Positions 44,474-52,054 of a DNA stretch of 64,000 bases are shown piece by piece; positions within the stretch are counted from its first letter, which is position 1, and every line of letters starts with the position of its first letter. Origin of the DNA: Edaphobacter acidisoli (GTDB lineage Bacteria > Acidobacteriota > Terriglobia > Terriglobales > Acidobacteriaceae); NCBI RefSeq assembly GCF_014642855.1, contig NZ_BMJB01000001.1:2356001-2420000 (forward strand), read 5' to 3'. The notes under the pieces are model-generated. The model ran no database searches, was not told the origin of the DNA, and saw only the letters and a program-made list of their open reading frames with translations. A program made the translations under genes and the position numbers.

Positions 44474-45148
44474 TCAGGCCTCCATCGCTCCGGAGTAGAC
44501 GGCCATGCCGGCGACGGCGTCGACACCCATGGCGTCGAGAGCGTCTACCTCCGCCTTCTCCTTGATGCCTCCGGCGACGATGAGTTGCTTCGCGGTGGTC
44601 GAGCGGAGGATTGCGGCGACGTCGATGGGGAAGCCGGACATGGTGCCCTCGGTGTCGACGTGGGTGTAGAGGAAGGCGGAGCAGTAGTCTTCGAGCCAGG
44701 TGATGGCTTCCTCGGGGGTGAGGTCGACCGAGTCCTTCCAGCCCTTGACGGCGACGCGGCCGGCTTTGGTGTCGACGCTGAAGACGAGGGAGTCTTCGCC
44801 GAGCTCCTTCCTGAGACCGGCGGCGAATTCCTTGTTTACGCCGGAGGCTCCGAAGAGGCTGGAGCCGTAGATGACGCGGCGGGCACCGGCGTCGAGGAGG
44901 GCGCGGCCGTCGGCGGCGGTGCGGAGGCCTCCGCCGACCTGGCAGGGCAGGCGGCTGGCGAACATCTCGATGAGCTGGCGGTTGTCGCCCTGACGCATGG
45001 CGGCGTCGAGGTCGATGAGCTGGACGATGGGGTACTTGGAGAACCGGTCGATCCAGTAGTCGAAGTCGTCGAAGGCGAGTTTGAGGCGCTCGCCCTGGAC
45101 GAGCTGGACGATGCGGCCGCCGAGGAGGTCGATGGAGGGAATCAGCAC
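44474..45148 (-). CDS. hisA: ProFAR isomerase
   Basis: HisA isomerises ProFAR to PRFAR. The 224-residue half-barrel-repeat protein has the catalytic pair Asp7 (PSIDLLGGRIVQL) and Asp126 (FSVDTKAGRVAVKGW), plus VGGGLRT. It is slightly shorter than usual. The GTG start has GGAGG seven bases upstream. It is on the strand opposite the rest of the pathway and therefore outside the attenuator's control, which is unusual because hisA often sits between hisH and hisF. Confidence 0.93.
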   Translation of the reverse strand: MLIPSIDLLGGRIVQLVQGERLKLAFDDFDYWIDRFSKYPIVQLIDLDAAMRQGDNRQLIEMFASRLPCQVGGGLRTAADGRALLDAGARRVIYGSSLFGASGVNKEFAAGLRKELGEDSLVFSVDTKAGRVAVKGWKDSVDLTPEEAITWLEDYCSAFLYTHVDTEGTMSGFPIDVAAILRSTTAKQLIVAGGIKEKAEVDALDAMGVDAVAGMAVYSGAMEA

Positions 45149-45240
45149 GAGGGGCCCTCCCCCTGCTTTTTGCGCAAAGTCTTCATTCGATTTGGGTTAG
45201 CCTTGGACTTGAATGGTAAAGTCTTCATAAGAAAAGAGTA

Positions 45241-45267
45241 AGCCTCTGGGGTCGCTCCCCTGAGGCT
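45241..45267. promoter_or_regulatory. Hairpin upstream of hisA
   Basis: Arms AGCCTCtGGGG and CCCCtGAGGCT (one T-T mismatch) enclose TCGCT, about 95 bases upstream of hisA. On the plus strand TTGGTTTT follows, and on the minus strand TACTCTTTTCTT. It could terminate in either direction or act in the hisA leader. Confidence 0.5.
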
Positions 45268-45426
45268 TTGGTTTTGCTCCATGATTTAAGTTTAGCAGTT
45301 TTGGGTGGCAGAGACCGCCAAGTCCAAGTCTTGTGGATTGAGAGGTTTATGTGATTTGGGGGCTTGACAAGGGATTTTGCTGGGGATTTTTGTGGGTTTT
45401 CTTGTAGGTGATTGATGGTAAAGAGA

Positions 45427-45500
45427 AAAGCAGGTTCTCCCGCTGCCTGCCCCAGCCAGCAAGCTGGCTGGGGACCCCGTTCGCGGAAGGATGACAATTG
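45427..45500. repeat. Intergenic repeat D, copy 1
   Basis: This segment (AAAGCAGG, CTCCCGC, a GC-rich hairpin, GGGGACCCC, GCGGAAGGATGACAATTG) is repeated almost identically at 56489-56564. It contains a perfect hairpin (CCCCAGCCAGC/GCTGGCTGGGG). Confidence 0.8.
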
Positions 45501-45521
45501 TTGGGTGGCGGACTCGGAATG

Positions 45522-45580
45522 AACCCAGGTCTCAAAATCGAGACCCTTCGACAGGCTCAGGGCAGTCTCTGGGACACCCG
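45522..45580. repeat. Intergenic repeat E, copy 1
   Basis: The block AACCCAGGTCTCA...CGAGACCCTTCGACA..CTCAGGGCAG is repeated at 48054-48111 with only a few changes. It lies in the same kind of mosaic in both places. Confidence 0.8.
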
Positions 45581-45594
45581 GCGGGATGACGGCA

Positions 45595-45673
45595 TGTCCC
45601 AGGGGCTAAAGCCCTTTTTGGTGGTGGCCGTTTGTTGCCCGGACTGAAGTCCGGGCCTATCTCAGAAGCAACG
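45595..45673. repeat. Intergenic repeat A, copy 1 (double hairpin)
   Basis: The element has a first hairpin (GGGGCTAAAGCCC followed by TTTTT) and a second (GCCCGGACTGAAGTCCGGGC). It ends with CTATCTCAGAAGCAACG. Copies lie at 47524-47603, 51758-51833 and 53093-53170. All four are followed by A/C-rich low-complexity DNA. Here the tail expands into the 36-bp tandem array. Confidence 0.88.
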
Positions 45674-45689
45674 ACAAAGGCAACAGCAA

Positions 45690-45848
45690 GGCAAAAACAA
45701 CAGCAAAGGCAAAGGCAAAAACAACAGCAAAGGCAAAGGCAACAACAAAGGCAAAAACAACAGCAAAGGCAAAGGCAACAACAAAGGCAAAAACAACAGC
45801 AAAGGCAAAGGCAACAACAAAGGCAAAAACAACAGCAAAGACAAAGGC
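45690..45848. repeat. 36-bp tandem repeat array
   Basis: Three perfect 36-base units (45714-45749, 45750-45785, 45786-45821) are flanked by partial units on both sides. Each unit is itself built from 12-base GGCAAA/AACAAC-type pieces. It follows directly on repeat A. There are no spacers, so it is not a CRISPR array. One frame would read KGKNNS-KGKGNN repeatedly, but no start codon supports translation. Confidence 0.9.
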
Positions 45849-46258
45849 GCGCGGCGTTTGAATCCAGTGCTTTCTTCGAAAGCTATGAATCGGGCTTTCA
45901 GCCCTCCGTGGTTCTGTTTGTTCGCAAACCTGGGGTTTCACCCCAGGCTGGTATGAGTCGGGCCTTTGGCCCTCTGCGACGGTGGCAGCGGTTCGAGCTT
46001 TGCTCGAATGACCTTGTTCCGGAATCAGGACATGGGCATTCGGCGATTTTGTGGTTTTGTGGCTGAAAGGGGTCAGCGGTATGGGTGAGTGTGCGGCCTC
46101 GGGGTCCTTCGACTTCGCGCTGCGCGCTCCGCTCAGGATGACGAGCTTTGGGTAGCGGGAGGATGGCTTCGGGTAAAAGCAGATCCCCCCTTGCGGGGGG
46201 ATGACAAACAAGAAGACAAATACAGATTCCTTGCGGGAATGACAAAAACGAGAGCGGA
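45849..46258. repeat. Mosaic of short palindromic repeats
   Basis: The region holds a TTCGAGCTTTGCTCGAA hairpin at 45992-46008 (also at 48035-48051, and imperfectly at 47798-47814). A degenerate copy of the GTGGCTGAAAGG...CTTCGACT...CTCAGGATGACG block lies at about 46060-46155. No gene is convincing here. Confidence 0.7.
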
Positions 46259-47014
46259 CTACCGCTTGCCGAAGCGGTAGACCATGCCGCCGGAGATGCC
46301 GAAGAACTCGCGGGTTTCGGTGCCGAAGTGTTCCAGGATCAGGTCGGGCTGGAGACGGATTGCAGCTCGCTTGCTGAGGTTGAAGTCGAGGCTTCCGCCG
46401 AGCGCGGCGATTGGCTTGGTGCGGTTGGTGTAGAGGCCGGTGAGGTTGTAGAACTGCGGCTGGTTCTGCTTCTGCGTGGCGTTGAAGATGCCCTTCGACG
46501 CGCCGATGTAGCCGTGGTAATTGACGGCGATGAACTGGTTCTTCGGGCCGCGGTACTGCGCGCCGACCATGAGCATGTTCATGTAGACCAGCGGACGGCT
46601 GATGTTGTACGGAGACTGGCCCGCGCTGGCGTAGACCGGGGTGGTGCCGGCTTCACCGCGGTAGTCGAGGCCAAGGCCGAGCTTGTGATTGAGCCAGTAG
46701 GTGCCGAGCAGCTCGCCGCCGCCGAGGTTCATGCGTTTGGGCAGGGCCTGACCGGCCTGGAAGTTCATGAAGCTGAGGCCGCCGTAGAGCTCGTACTTGT
46801 TGTCGTAGGTGACGGGCGCGGCGACGGCGATCTTGCTGGGCAGTGTGATGGAGGTCGTCTGCTGGGTGGATGAGTCCTGCGCGCGCGCTGTGGCTGCGCC
46901 TGCCGTGAGGACCGCTGCCGCGAAAATTCCAAGGATTGTGAGCGCTGTGTGTTTTGGCGCTCGTGCCGTCATGGTTTGCTTTGCCTTCGATACAGCGTTC
47001 TTCAATCGCAACAT
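46259..47014 (-). CDS. Outer-membrane beta-barrel protein
   Basis: The ~251-residue protein has a signal peptide ending near ATARA-Q. A mature part of alternating strands follows (YELYGGLSFMNFQAG, LGLGLDYRGEAG, FIAVNYHGYIGASKG) and ends in VYRFGKR. This is typical of eight-stranded OmpA-like or OmpW-like porin domains. No peptidoglycan-binding domain follows. The start is uncertain: ATG 47014 has GGAG close by, and ATG 46972 gives a more standard signal peptide. Function is unknown beyond location. Confidence 0.78.
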   Translation of the reverse strand: MLRLKNAVSKAKQTMTARAPKHTALTILGIFAAAVLTAGAATARAQDSSTQQTTSITLPSKIAVAAPVTYDNKYELYGGLSFMNFQAGQALPKRMNLGGGELLGTYWLNHKLGLGLDYRGEAGTTPVYASAGQSPYNISRPLVYMNMLMVGAQYRGPKNQFIAVNYHGYIGASKGIFNATQKQNQPQFYNLTGLYTNRTKPIAALGGSLDFNLSKRAAIRLQPDLILEHFGTETREFFGISGGMVYRFGKR

Positions 47015-47200
47015 CCTTCTCCGCGCCGGGACTCGCACGTGCTTTTCGAGCTGAACCAGCTTTGTGTGTCACTATCCAAGATATAACGTTTCGGGGCACA
47101 TCTGACGGGGTGGGGGCCACGTATTCTGGATGCCTCCCGATGTGCGACAATAAAGGGATGCAGCCGTGCGCGTATTTGTCTCCGGCTGCGGGAGAAGAGT

Positions 47201-47425
47201 ATGGGTGATCTACTACAACCGTGGCATCTGATTCTGATTGCGCTGATCGTCGTTGTTCTGTTTGGTGGGAAGAAGCTGCCTGAGCTGGGCAAGGGCCTGG
47301 GCGAAGGTCTGCGCGGCTTCAAGGAAGGCATGAAGGGCATTACGGACGACGCCAACGACGCCAAGAAGAGCGTGACCGACGCGGCGAAGACGGATTCGAC
47401 GACCACCCCTACGACCACGAAGTAG
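47201..47425 (+). CDS. tatA: Sec-independent translocase subunit TatA
   Basis: The 74-residue protein has the TatA layout: a short periplasmic N terminus, one membrane helix ([20 protein letters not shown]), a hinge, an amphipathic helix ([18 protein letters not shown]) and a polar tail. TatA forms the translocation pore for folded proteins. GGGAG stands six bases before the ATG. tatB and tatC are not beside it. The window encodes at least one Tat substrate, the exported enolase-superfamily enzyme. Confidence 0.93.
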   Translation: MGDLLQPWHLILIALIVVVLFGGKKLPELGKGLGEGLRGFKEGMKGITDDANDAKKSVTDAAKTDSTTTPTTTK

Positions 47426-47523
47426 CGCCTGCGCTTCGGGCTGGCGGTGGTGGGCTGCCGGTGCGCCTGGTGCAGTTCTGATTTGACTTTCGAGAAAACG
47501 GTTTGCGTCTTGCGAATGAAACA

Positions 47524-47603
47524 TGTCCCAGGGGCTAAAGCCCCTTTTTGGGGGCGTGTCGGTGTTGCCCGGACTGAAGTCCGGGCCTATCTCAGAAGCA
47601 ACG
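47524..47603. repeat. Intergenic repeat A, copy 2
   Basis: Same double-hairpin structure as the other copies: GGGGCTAAAGCCCC followed by TTTTTG, then GCCCGGACTGAAGTCCGGGC and CTATCTCAGAAGCAACG. Confidence 0.88.
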
Positions 47604-47816
47604 GCAAGAACAACGACAACAGCAAGAGCAACGACAACGACAAGAACAACGGCAACAGCGGGTTTCTCCGCTCCGCGTTGCGCGCTCCGTTGAGATGACG
47701 TGCGTTTGTGGTTCGTGGTGGTAGAAAAGCGGGTTTCTTCCACCCCAGTTCTCCGCTCCGGTCGAAATGACAGTTCTGTGAGTGAGAGGGAATGCGGTTC
47801 GAGCTTTGTTCGAATG

Positions 47817-47985
47817 GCCCACTCATGACGCGATACGGCTGCGTCATGAATGGGGCACCCGGCTAAATGCCAGAGTGTTGTGGCTGAAAGGGTTGGAGGG
47901 TATGGGCGGGAGCTGGCGGTATCGGGTCCTTCGACTCCGCTCCCTACGGTCGCTTCGCTCAGGATGACAGCTGTTTGGGAAGTAG
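47817..47985. repeat. Composite repeat C, copy 1
   Basis: A hairpin (GCCCACTCATGACGCGATA...TCATGAATGGGGC) is followed by ACCCGGC and GTGGCTGAAAGGGTTGGAGG. The block then ends with CCTTCGACTCCGCTCCCT...CGCTCAGGATGAC. The whole block recurs at 51848-51995. Confidence 0.85.
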
Positions 47986-48126
47986 CTCAGAGTCCGGTCG
48001 AGATGACAGATCTGTGGCGGGGATGGGAAGGCGGTTCGAGCTTTGCTCGAATTAACCCAGGTCTCAGAATCGAGACCCTTCGACAAGCTCAGGGCAGGCT
48101 CTGGGGCACCCGCACCCGATGCGTTT

Positions 48127-49227
48127 TCAGTGTGGCCAGAGCTTCCATTGCCACGATGTTCTGTACGGCAAGGTCAGGGTGGACTTCGCGCCAAAATGTA
48201 CCGGGAGGAAGATGTAGGAGCTGTCCGTCATCTTTGACGTGATGTGGCGCTCGGCCATGAAGATGACTTCATGCTTGTGGCCGTGCGGGGAAAATGCCCA
48301 TGTTCCCTGCGCGTGATATGTCACATCGGCGTACGGCCCTGAGGTTGGATTGCCAAGCTCGGTGTATGGACCCATGATGTTCGTCGCGCGATAGTAGTTT
48401 GCGGCGTTGTCCTTCCAGCCGGTCTCGGCTGATGTGATGAGGTAGTACGTGCCGTTGCGCTTGATCATGACGGGGGCTTCGCGGCGCTCGGCGTTCGCGA
48501 TCTTGTACCACTTGTTGGAGAAGCCCAGGTAGTCGTCGGTGAGCTTGACGATGTGCAGGACGCGACCGAAGCCTGGGCCGGGCTCGCGCACGTCGCGGTC
48601 GTAGATGAAGTAGGCTGAGCCGTCGTCGTCCTGGAAGAGCGTGCAATCGCGCACGATGCCCTTTGCGTCGATTGGCCTGGAGTAGCCCTTGAAGGTGTAG
48701 GGGCCGTTGACGCGGCTGCTGACTGCGACGCCTGCGTCTCCGGCGCCGATGGTGTTGCCGTGGTCTCCGGGATAGCCGACGTAGTGAAACCACATGACGT
48801 ACTGTTTCGTGTGGGCGTTGTAGAGGATCTTGGGCCGCTCGAAGCGCATGGGGCAGTGGAGCGGATTGGCCGGGTCGGTCGAACAGGCGAGCACCACGCC
48901 CTCGTAGGTCCAGTTGTAGAGGTCGGTGGAGCTGTACATGATTACGCCGAGGGTGGTCTTCTGGCCGCCGTCGGGGCCGTTGATTGCGGGCAGCGGGCGC
49001 AGTGCCATGCCGTACCAGTGGTACTTGCCGTCGGCCCAGAGGATGCCGCCGTCGTGGGCGTTGATCAGGTTTCCGGCGGTGTCGCGCCAGGCTAGGTGTT
49101 CGGTTACGGCGCCGTTGGTGAATGCGGTGTGGGTCTGCGTTTGCGCTGGCGCGCTGCGCTCGCTACCTGCGAGGCATAGAGCAAGGATCAGCCAGTGGAG
49201 GCGGGTGTTCTTGATGGAGAGAGACAT
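48127..49227 (-). CDS. Glycoside hydrolase family 43-like secreted enzyme
   Basis: The 366-residue protein has a signal peptide (about 1-28) and a five-bladed propeller of the GH43 type. The catalytic base region is NAHDGGILWADGKYHWYGM (Asp near residue 59). The pKa-modulating Asp is in IVRDCTLFQDDDG and the acid Glu in AERREAPVMIKRNGTYYLITS. The pattern resembles the galactan 1,3-beta-galactosidase-like GH43 subfamilies more than xylosidases. It should act on plant hemicellulose or arabinogalactan side chains in the periplasm or outside the cell. Confidence 0.87.
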   Translation of the reverse strand: MSLSIKNTRLHWLILALCLAGSERSAPAQTQTHTAFTNGAVTEHLAWRDTAGNLINAHDGGILWADGKYHWYGMALRPLPAINGPDGGQKTTLGVIMYSSTDLYNWTYEGVVLACSTDPANPLHCPMRFERPKILYNAHTKQYVMWFHYVGYPGDHGNTIGAGDAGVAVSSRVNGPYTFKGYSRPIDAKGIVRDCTLFQDDDGSAYFIYDRDVREPGPGFGRVLHIVKLTDDYLGFSNKWYKIANAERREAPVMIKRNGTYYLITSAETGWKDNAANYYRATNIMGPYTELGNPTSGPYADVTYHAQGTWAFSPHGHKHEVIFMAERHITSKMTDSSYIFLPVHFGAKSTLTLPYRTSWQWKLWPH

Positions 49228-49296
49228 TTTGTTGTCAGAGTACTCTACTGCCGCGCGTGGGCTGGTGCGGCTTTCCGCTTCGCGGAAGGATGGCGC

Positions 49297-50196
49297 TTAG
49301 AGCGTGATCATGACTACGGCGGCGGCGGCGATGGCCATGCCGATGCCCTGGCGGCGGGTGGGGCGTTCGCGTAGCATCCATGCGGCTAAGAGGATGGTTG
49401 AGGCGGGGTAGAGCGAGGCGAGGACGGCGGCTACGTCGAGGCGTCCGGCGCGCGTGGCGGCGATGAAGAGCAGGTTGCCGGAGGTGTCGAGCAACGCGGT
49501 CGAGAGCGCCCAGGTGATGGCTCGGCGGTTCAGGCTGCCTGTGTTTGCGCTTGATTTTCGATTGCGCTTTGCTGTGAGCATGACTGCGATGAGTGCAAGG
49601 GAGCAGGTGCTGAGGCTGCCGATGCGGGCGGTGGCCATGGGCCAGAAGACTCCTGCTGCACCAGCCTGCTTGAGCGCGACGAAGTAGATGCCGAAGCCTA
49701 TGCCGGCGGCGATGGCGAGCCAGATGGTGCCGGTCGATGCGGGTTTGGCTTCGGCGTTGGGTCCGGCGGCGATGAGCCAGATGGCGAGGCCTGCGACGAG
49801 GAATCCGAAGATGTGGAGCAGGCCCGGGGAGCCTTCGGCTACGGCTGAGACTGCGGCGGGAATGGCGGCGGCGAGCAGGCCGCTGACGGCGGCGGATGCG
49901 CCCATGGCTCCACGCGAGAGAGCGACGTAGAAGCACATGAGGGCGAGGCCTCCGGTGACGCCTGCGGCGATGCCCCAGACGAGCGGGGCTCCGTGCGGGA
50001 AGGGGTCGCCGCGGAGCCAGACGATGAGGAGCAATGCGGTGAAGCTGGTGGCGTGGCTGACGAGGATGACGCGGAGCGCGGAGCCCATGGAGCCGCCGGC
50101 GTGCTTGGCGCCCATGCCGCCGGAGAAGTCTCCGCCGCCCCAGAGGACGGCGGCGGCGAGCGCGAAGAGGGCGTTGGCGTGAAGGAGCAGGTCCAT
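49297..50196 (-). CDS. EamA/DMT-family transporter
   Basis: The 299-residue protein has ten hydrophobic segments arranged as two EamA repeats of five. The N terminus is ALFALAAAVLWGGGDFSGG. DMT transporters export metabolites or amino acids, but the substrate cannot be predicted. ATG 50196 is chosen as the start because the repeat begins directly after it. The frame extends to 50247 through an intergenic repeat fragment and that extension is rejected. Confidence 0.88.
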   Translation of the reverse strand: MDLLLHANALFALAAAVLWGGGDFSGGMGAKHAGGSMGSALRVILVSHATSFTALLLIVWLRGDPFPHGAPLVWGIAAGVTGGLALMCFYVALSRGAMGASAAVSGLLAAAIPAAVSAVAEGSPGLLHIFGFLVAGLAIWLIAAGPNAEAKPASTGTIWLAIAAGIGFGIYFVALKQAGAAGVFWPMATARIGSLSTCSLALIAVMLTAKRNRKSSANTGSLNRRAITWALSTALLDTSGNLLFIAATRAGRLDVAAVLASLYPASTILLAAWMLRERPTRRQGIGMAIAAAAVVMITL

Positions 50197-50223
50197 GTGG
50201 CTTGATGGGTAATGTCGAGAGCG

Positions 50224-50271
50224 AACCCCACCCTGGGCGCGATACAACTGCGCCGAAGGTGGGGCACCAAG
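50224..50271. repeat. Degenerate copy of the repeat C hairpin
   Basis: ACCCCACCCTGGGCGCGATA and the GGTGGGGCACC end match the first hairpin of repeat C in structure (CCCCAcc/ggTGGGG arms, GCGCGATA core). It lies between the EamA and VWFA genes. Confidence 0.65.
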
Positions 50272-50293
50272 TTCTTTAGTACTGTAACGACGC

Positions 50294-51616
50294 TTAGTGC
50301 GTGCGCGTGATGTCGGGGGCGGCGTCGCCGGCGGTGGGGTAGTAGCCCTTCTTGGCGATGACCGTCAGGTTCGGACGCATCACTTTGACTTCGATGGTGC
50401 GGTACTTACCGTCGATGAAAGGCTCGTGCGTGTAGTAGCCGACGGTGTACTGGGTGCGGGCTTCTTCGGCGATCTTGGCGAAGCTCTGCTCGATGCCGCG
50501 CTGGCGGAATTCGCCGTCGAGGTTGCCGCCGGTGGCGGTGGTGTAGACGGGCAGGACGTTGTCGCGCATGCTGAGCGGCAGGTGCATGTGATTGAGGAAG
50601 CCGATGACGGGAAGCGACGAGTCGCCGACGAGCGTGCCGTAGACGGCGATTTTGTTGGTCTGGAGGAACTTGATGACCTCTTTGACGCTGGCCTGGCTGC
50701 CGTATTCGCGGCCGTCGCTGATGACGTAGATGATGCGGCGGCGGCCTTTGGGGGCCTTGGCGAGCTCGGTGGCGGCGGCGAGGATGGCGTCGTTGAGCGT
50801 GTGGGGGTCGCGGGGGACGTTCTGGATGCCGCTCATGGAGCGTCCGTGCGTGGAGTTGGTATTGGGGTCGATGTGGGCGAGTGCGCCGCCGTTGAGGTTG
50901 ATGTTCTGGCTGAGCGGGCCGCCCTGATCGTAGTACATGGGCTCGCGGCCTGTGCTCTTGGAGCGATCGAGCACGGCGGTGAGGCGGGCGCTCTGCGCGC
51001 CGGTGAAGGCGGTCTGCATGCGCGGGCCGTTGTTGTAGGTGAAGACGGCGACCTCGTCGTAAGGTGCGAATGCGCCCTGGAGGGCTTCGAGCGCGTTGTT
51101 CACCTTGGTCATGTTGTCGTAGGTCATGCTCTGGTCGATGACGAGGGCGACGGAGAGCGGGAATGGGTCGGTCGTGAAGAGGGCAAGCTGCTGGCGGAGG
51201 CCGTTCTCGTAGACGCGCACGTCGCGCCAGGTGAGGCCGGGGACGAGGCTGCCCTTGTTGTCCTTGACGGTGAAGGGGACTTCGACGAAGTTGGTGCGGA
51301 CGTGGAGGACGTACTGCGGGCCTTGTCCGGCGGCCGGGAGGTCGGGCTTGGGGCCTACGTCTTGCGGCGATTGGGTCGTCGGCGGAAGGCTGCTGGGTGG
51401 GGCCTGGTCGTCGGACGATGTGGACTGCGTGGAGAAGCCGGCGTCGGTGGGCGTGGTGCCGATGCCGGGGGTGATGCCGTCAACGGGCAGGTTCGCCTGG
51501 GGCTTGGGTGCGTCGGGAATCGCCTGCTGCTGAGATGCGCTCTGCGCGGGCATGTATGCCGCGGACGCGATCAGGGCCAACGTCAGTGAGCCGGCCAGTA
51601 TGCTTGTTCTTACCAC
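50294..51616 (-). CDS. VWFA-related exported protein (acidobacterial type)
   Basis: The 440-residue protein has a signal peptide (about 1-26) and a Pro/Gln-rich linker. A VWFA-related domain (~105-430) follows, with the metal-ion-dependent adhesion motif DQSMT (ALVIDQSMTYDNM) and the YVISDGREYGSQ segment. Members of this group (TIGR03436-like) are abundant in Acidobacteriota and of unknown function, probably ligand-binding at the cell surface. The GTG start has GGGGG upstream. A paralogue follows at 52055 on the other strand. Confidence 0.87.
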   Translation of the reverse strand: MVRTSILAGSLTLALIASAAYMPAQSASQQQAIPDAPKPQANLPVDGITPGIGTTPTDAGFSTQSTSSDDQAPPSSLPPTTQSPQDVGPKPDLPAAGQGPQYVLHVRTNFVEVPFTVKDNKGSLVPGLTWRDVRVYENGLRQQLALFTTDPFPLSVALVIDQSMTYDNMTKVNNALEALQGAFAPYDEVAVFTYNNGPRMQTAFTGAQSARLTAVLDRSKSTGREPMYYDQGGPLSQNINLNGGALAHIDPNTNSTHGRSMSGIQNVPRDPHTLNDAILAAATELAKAPKGRRRIIYVISDGREYGSQASVKEVIKFLQTNKIAVYGTLVGDSSLPVIGFLNHMHLPLSMRDNVLPVYTTATGGNLDGEFRQRGIEQSFAKIAEEARTQYTVGYYTHEPFIDGKYRTIEVKVMRPNLTVIAKKGYYPTAGDAAPDITRTH

Positions 51617-51757
51617 TCAAACCCCCATCTTCCAAGCCAGCCTGTCGGCTGGAATGTAGCAACTACCAGAATATCAGCGCGTCAGGTGCGCCGCCAGTTT
51701 CTATGGTTTGGACGCGGGGGAGCGGGTGGATGTTGTGCCTGGTTTTTTGCCCCGGCG

Positions 51758-51833
51758 TGTCCCAGGGGCTAAAGCCCCTTTTTGGGGCAGCTGGTGTTGC
51801 CCGGACTGAAGTCCGGGCCTATCTCAGAGGCAA
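51758..51833. repeat. Intergenic repeat A, copy 3
   Basis: Double-hairpin element with GGGGCTAAAGCCCC, a TTTTT run, GCCCGGACTGAAGTCCGGGC and CTATCTCAGAGGCAACG. Confidence 0.88.
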
Positions 51834-51847
51834 CGACAACAGCAACA

Positions 51848-51995
51848 GCCCCACTCACGACGCGATAAAGCTGCGTCATGAGTGGGGCACCCGGCTTTGT
51901 GGCTGAAAGGGTTGGAGGATATGGGTGGGGTTGGCGGTGTCGGGGTCCTTCGACTCCGCTCCCTGCGGTCGCTTCGCTCAGGATGACGGCTGTTG
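51848..51995. repeat. Composite repeat C, copy 2
   Basis: It is near-identical to 47817-47985: a GCCCCACTCACGACGCGATA hairpin, then ACCCGGC, GTGGCTGAAAGGGTTGGAGG and CTTCGACTCCGCTCCCT...CGCTCAGGATGACGGCTG. Confidence 0.85.
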
Positions 51996-52054
51996 GGGAG
52001 TAGTGTGGAGGATTTTTTCGCTGACTCGGGGGCGGGTTCGTCGTCTAATGAGGT

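Larger units (their letters stand above)
47426..48126. repeat. Repeat mosaic, 700 bases without a gene
   Basis: It contains repeat A copy 2 (47524-47603) with an AACGGCAAGAAC-type low-complexity tail (47604-47665). The composite C block follows (47817-47985), then repeat E copy 2 (48054-48111) and two TTCGAGC hairpins. Open frames here come from the repeats and are not considered genes. Confidence 0.85.
51617..52054. repeat. Repeat-filled gap between two VWFA genes
   Basis: This 438-base gap holds repeat A copy 3 (51758-51833), a short ACGACAACAGCAACAG tail and composite repeat C copy 2 (51848-51995). No gene is seen. Confidence 0.85.

Noticed and set aside
45690..45848. CRISPR array
   Set aside because: Units are directly adjacent with no unique spacers, are not palindromic, and no cas genes are present.
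45632..46066. 144-codon Gln/Lys/Arg-rich open frame across the tandem array
   Set aside because: The frame exists only because the 36-bp repeat lacks stops. It has no ribosome-binding site and runs from one intergenic repeat into others.
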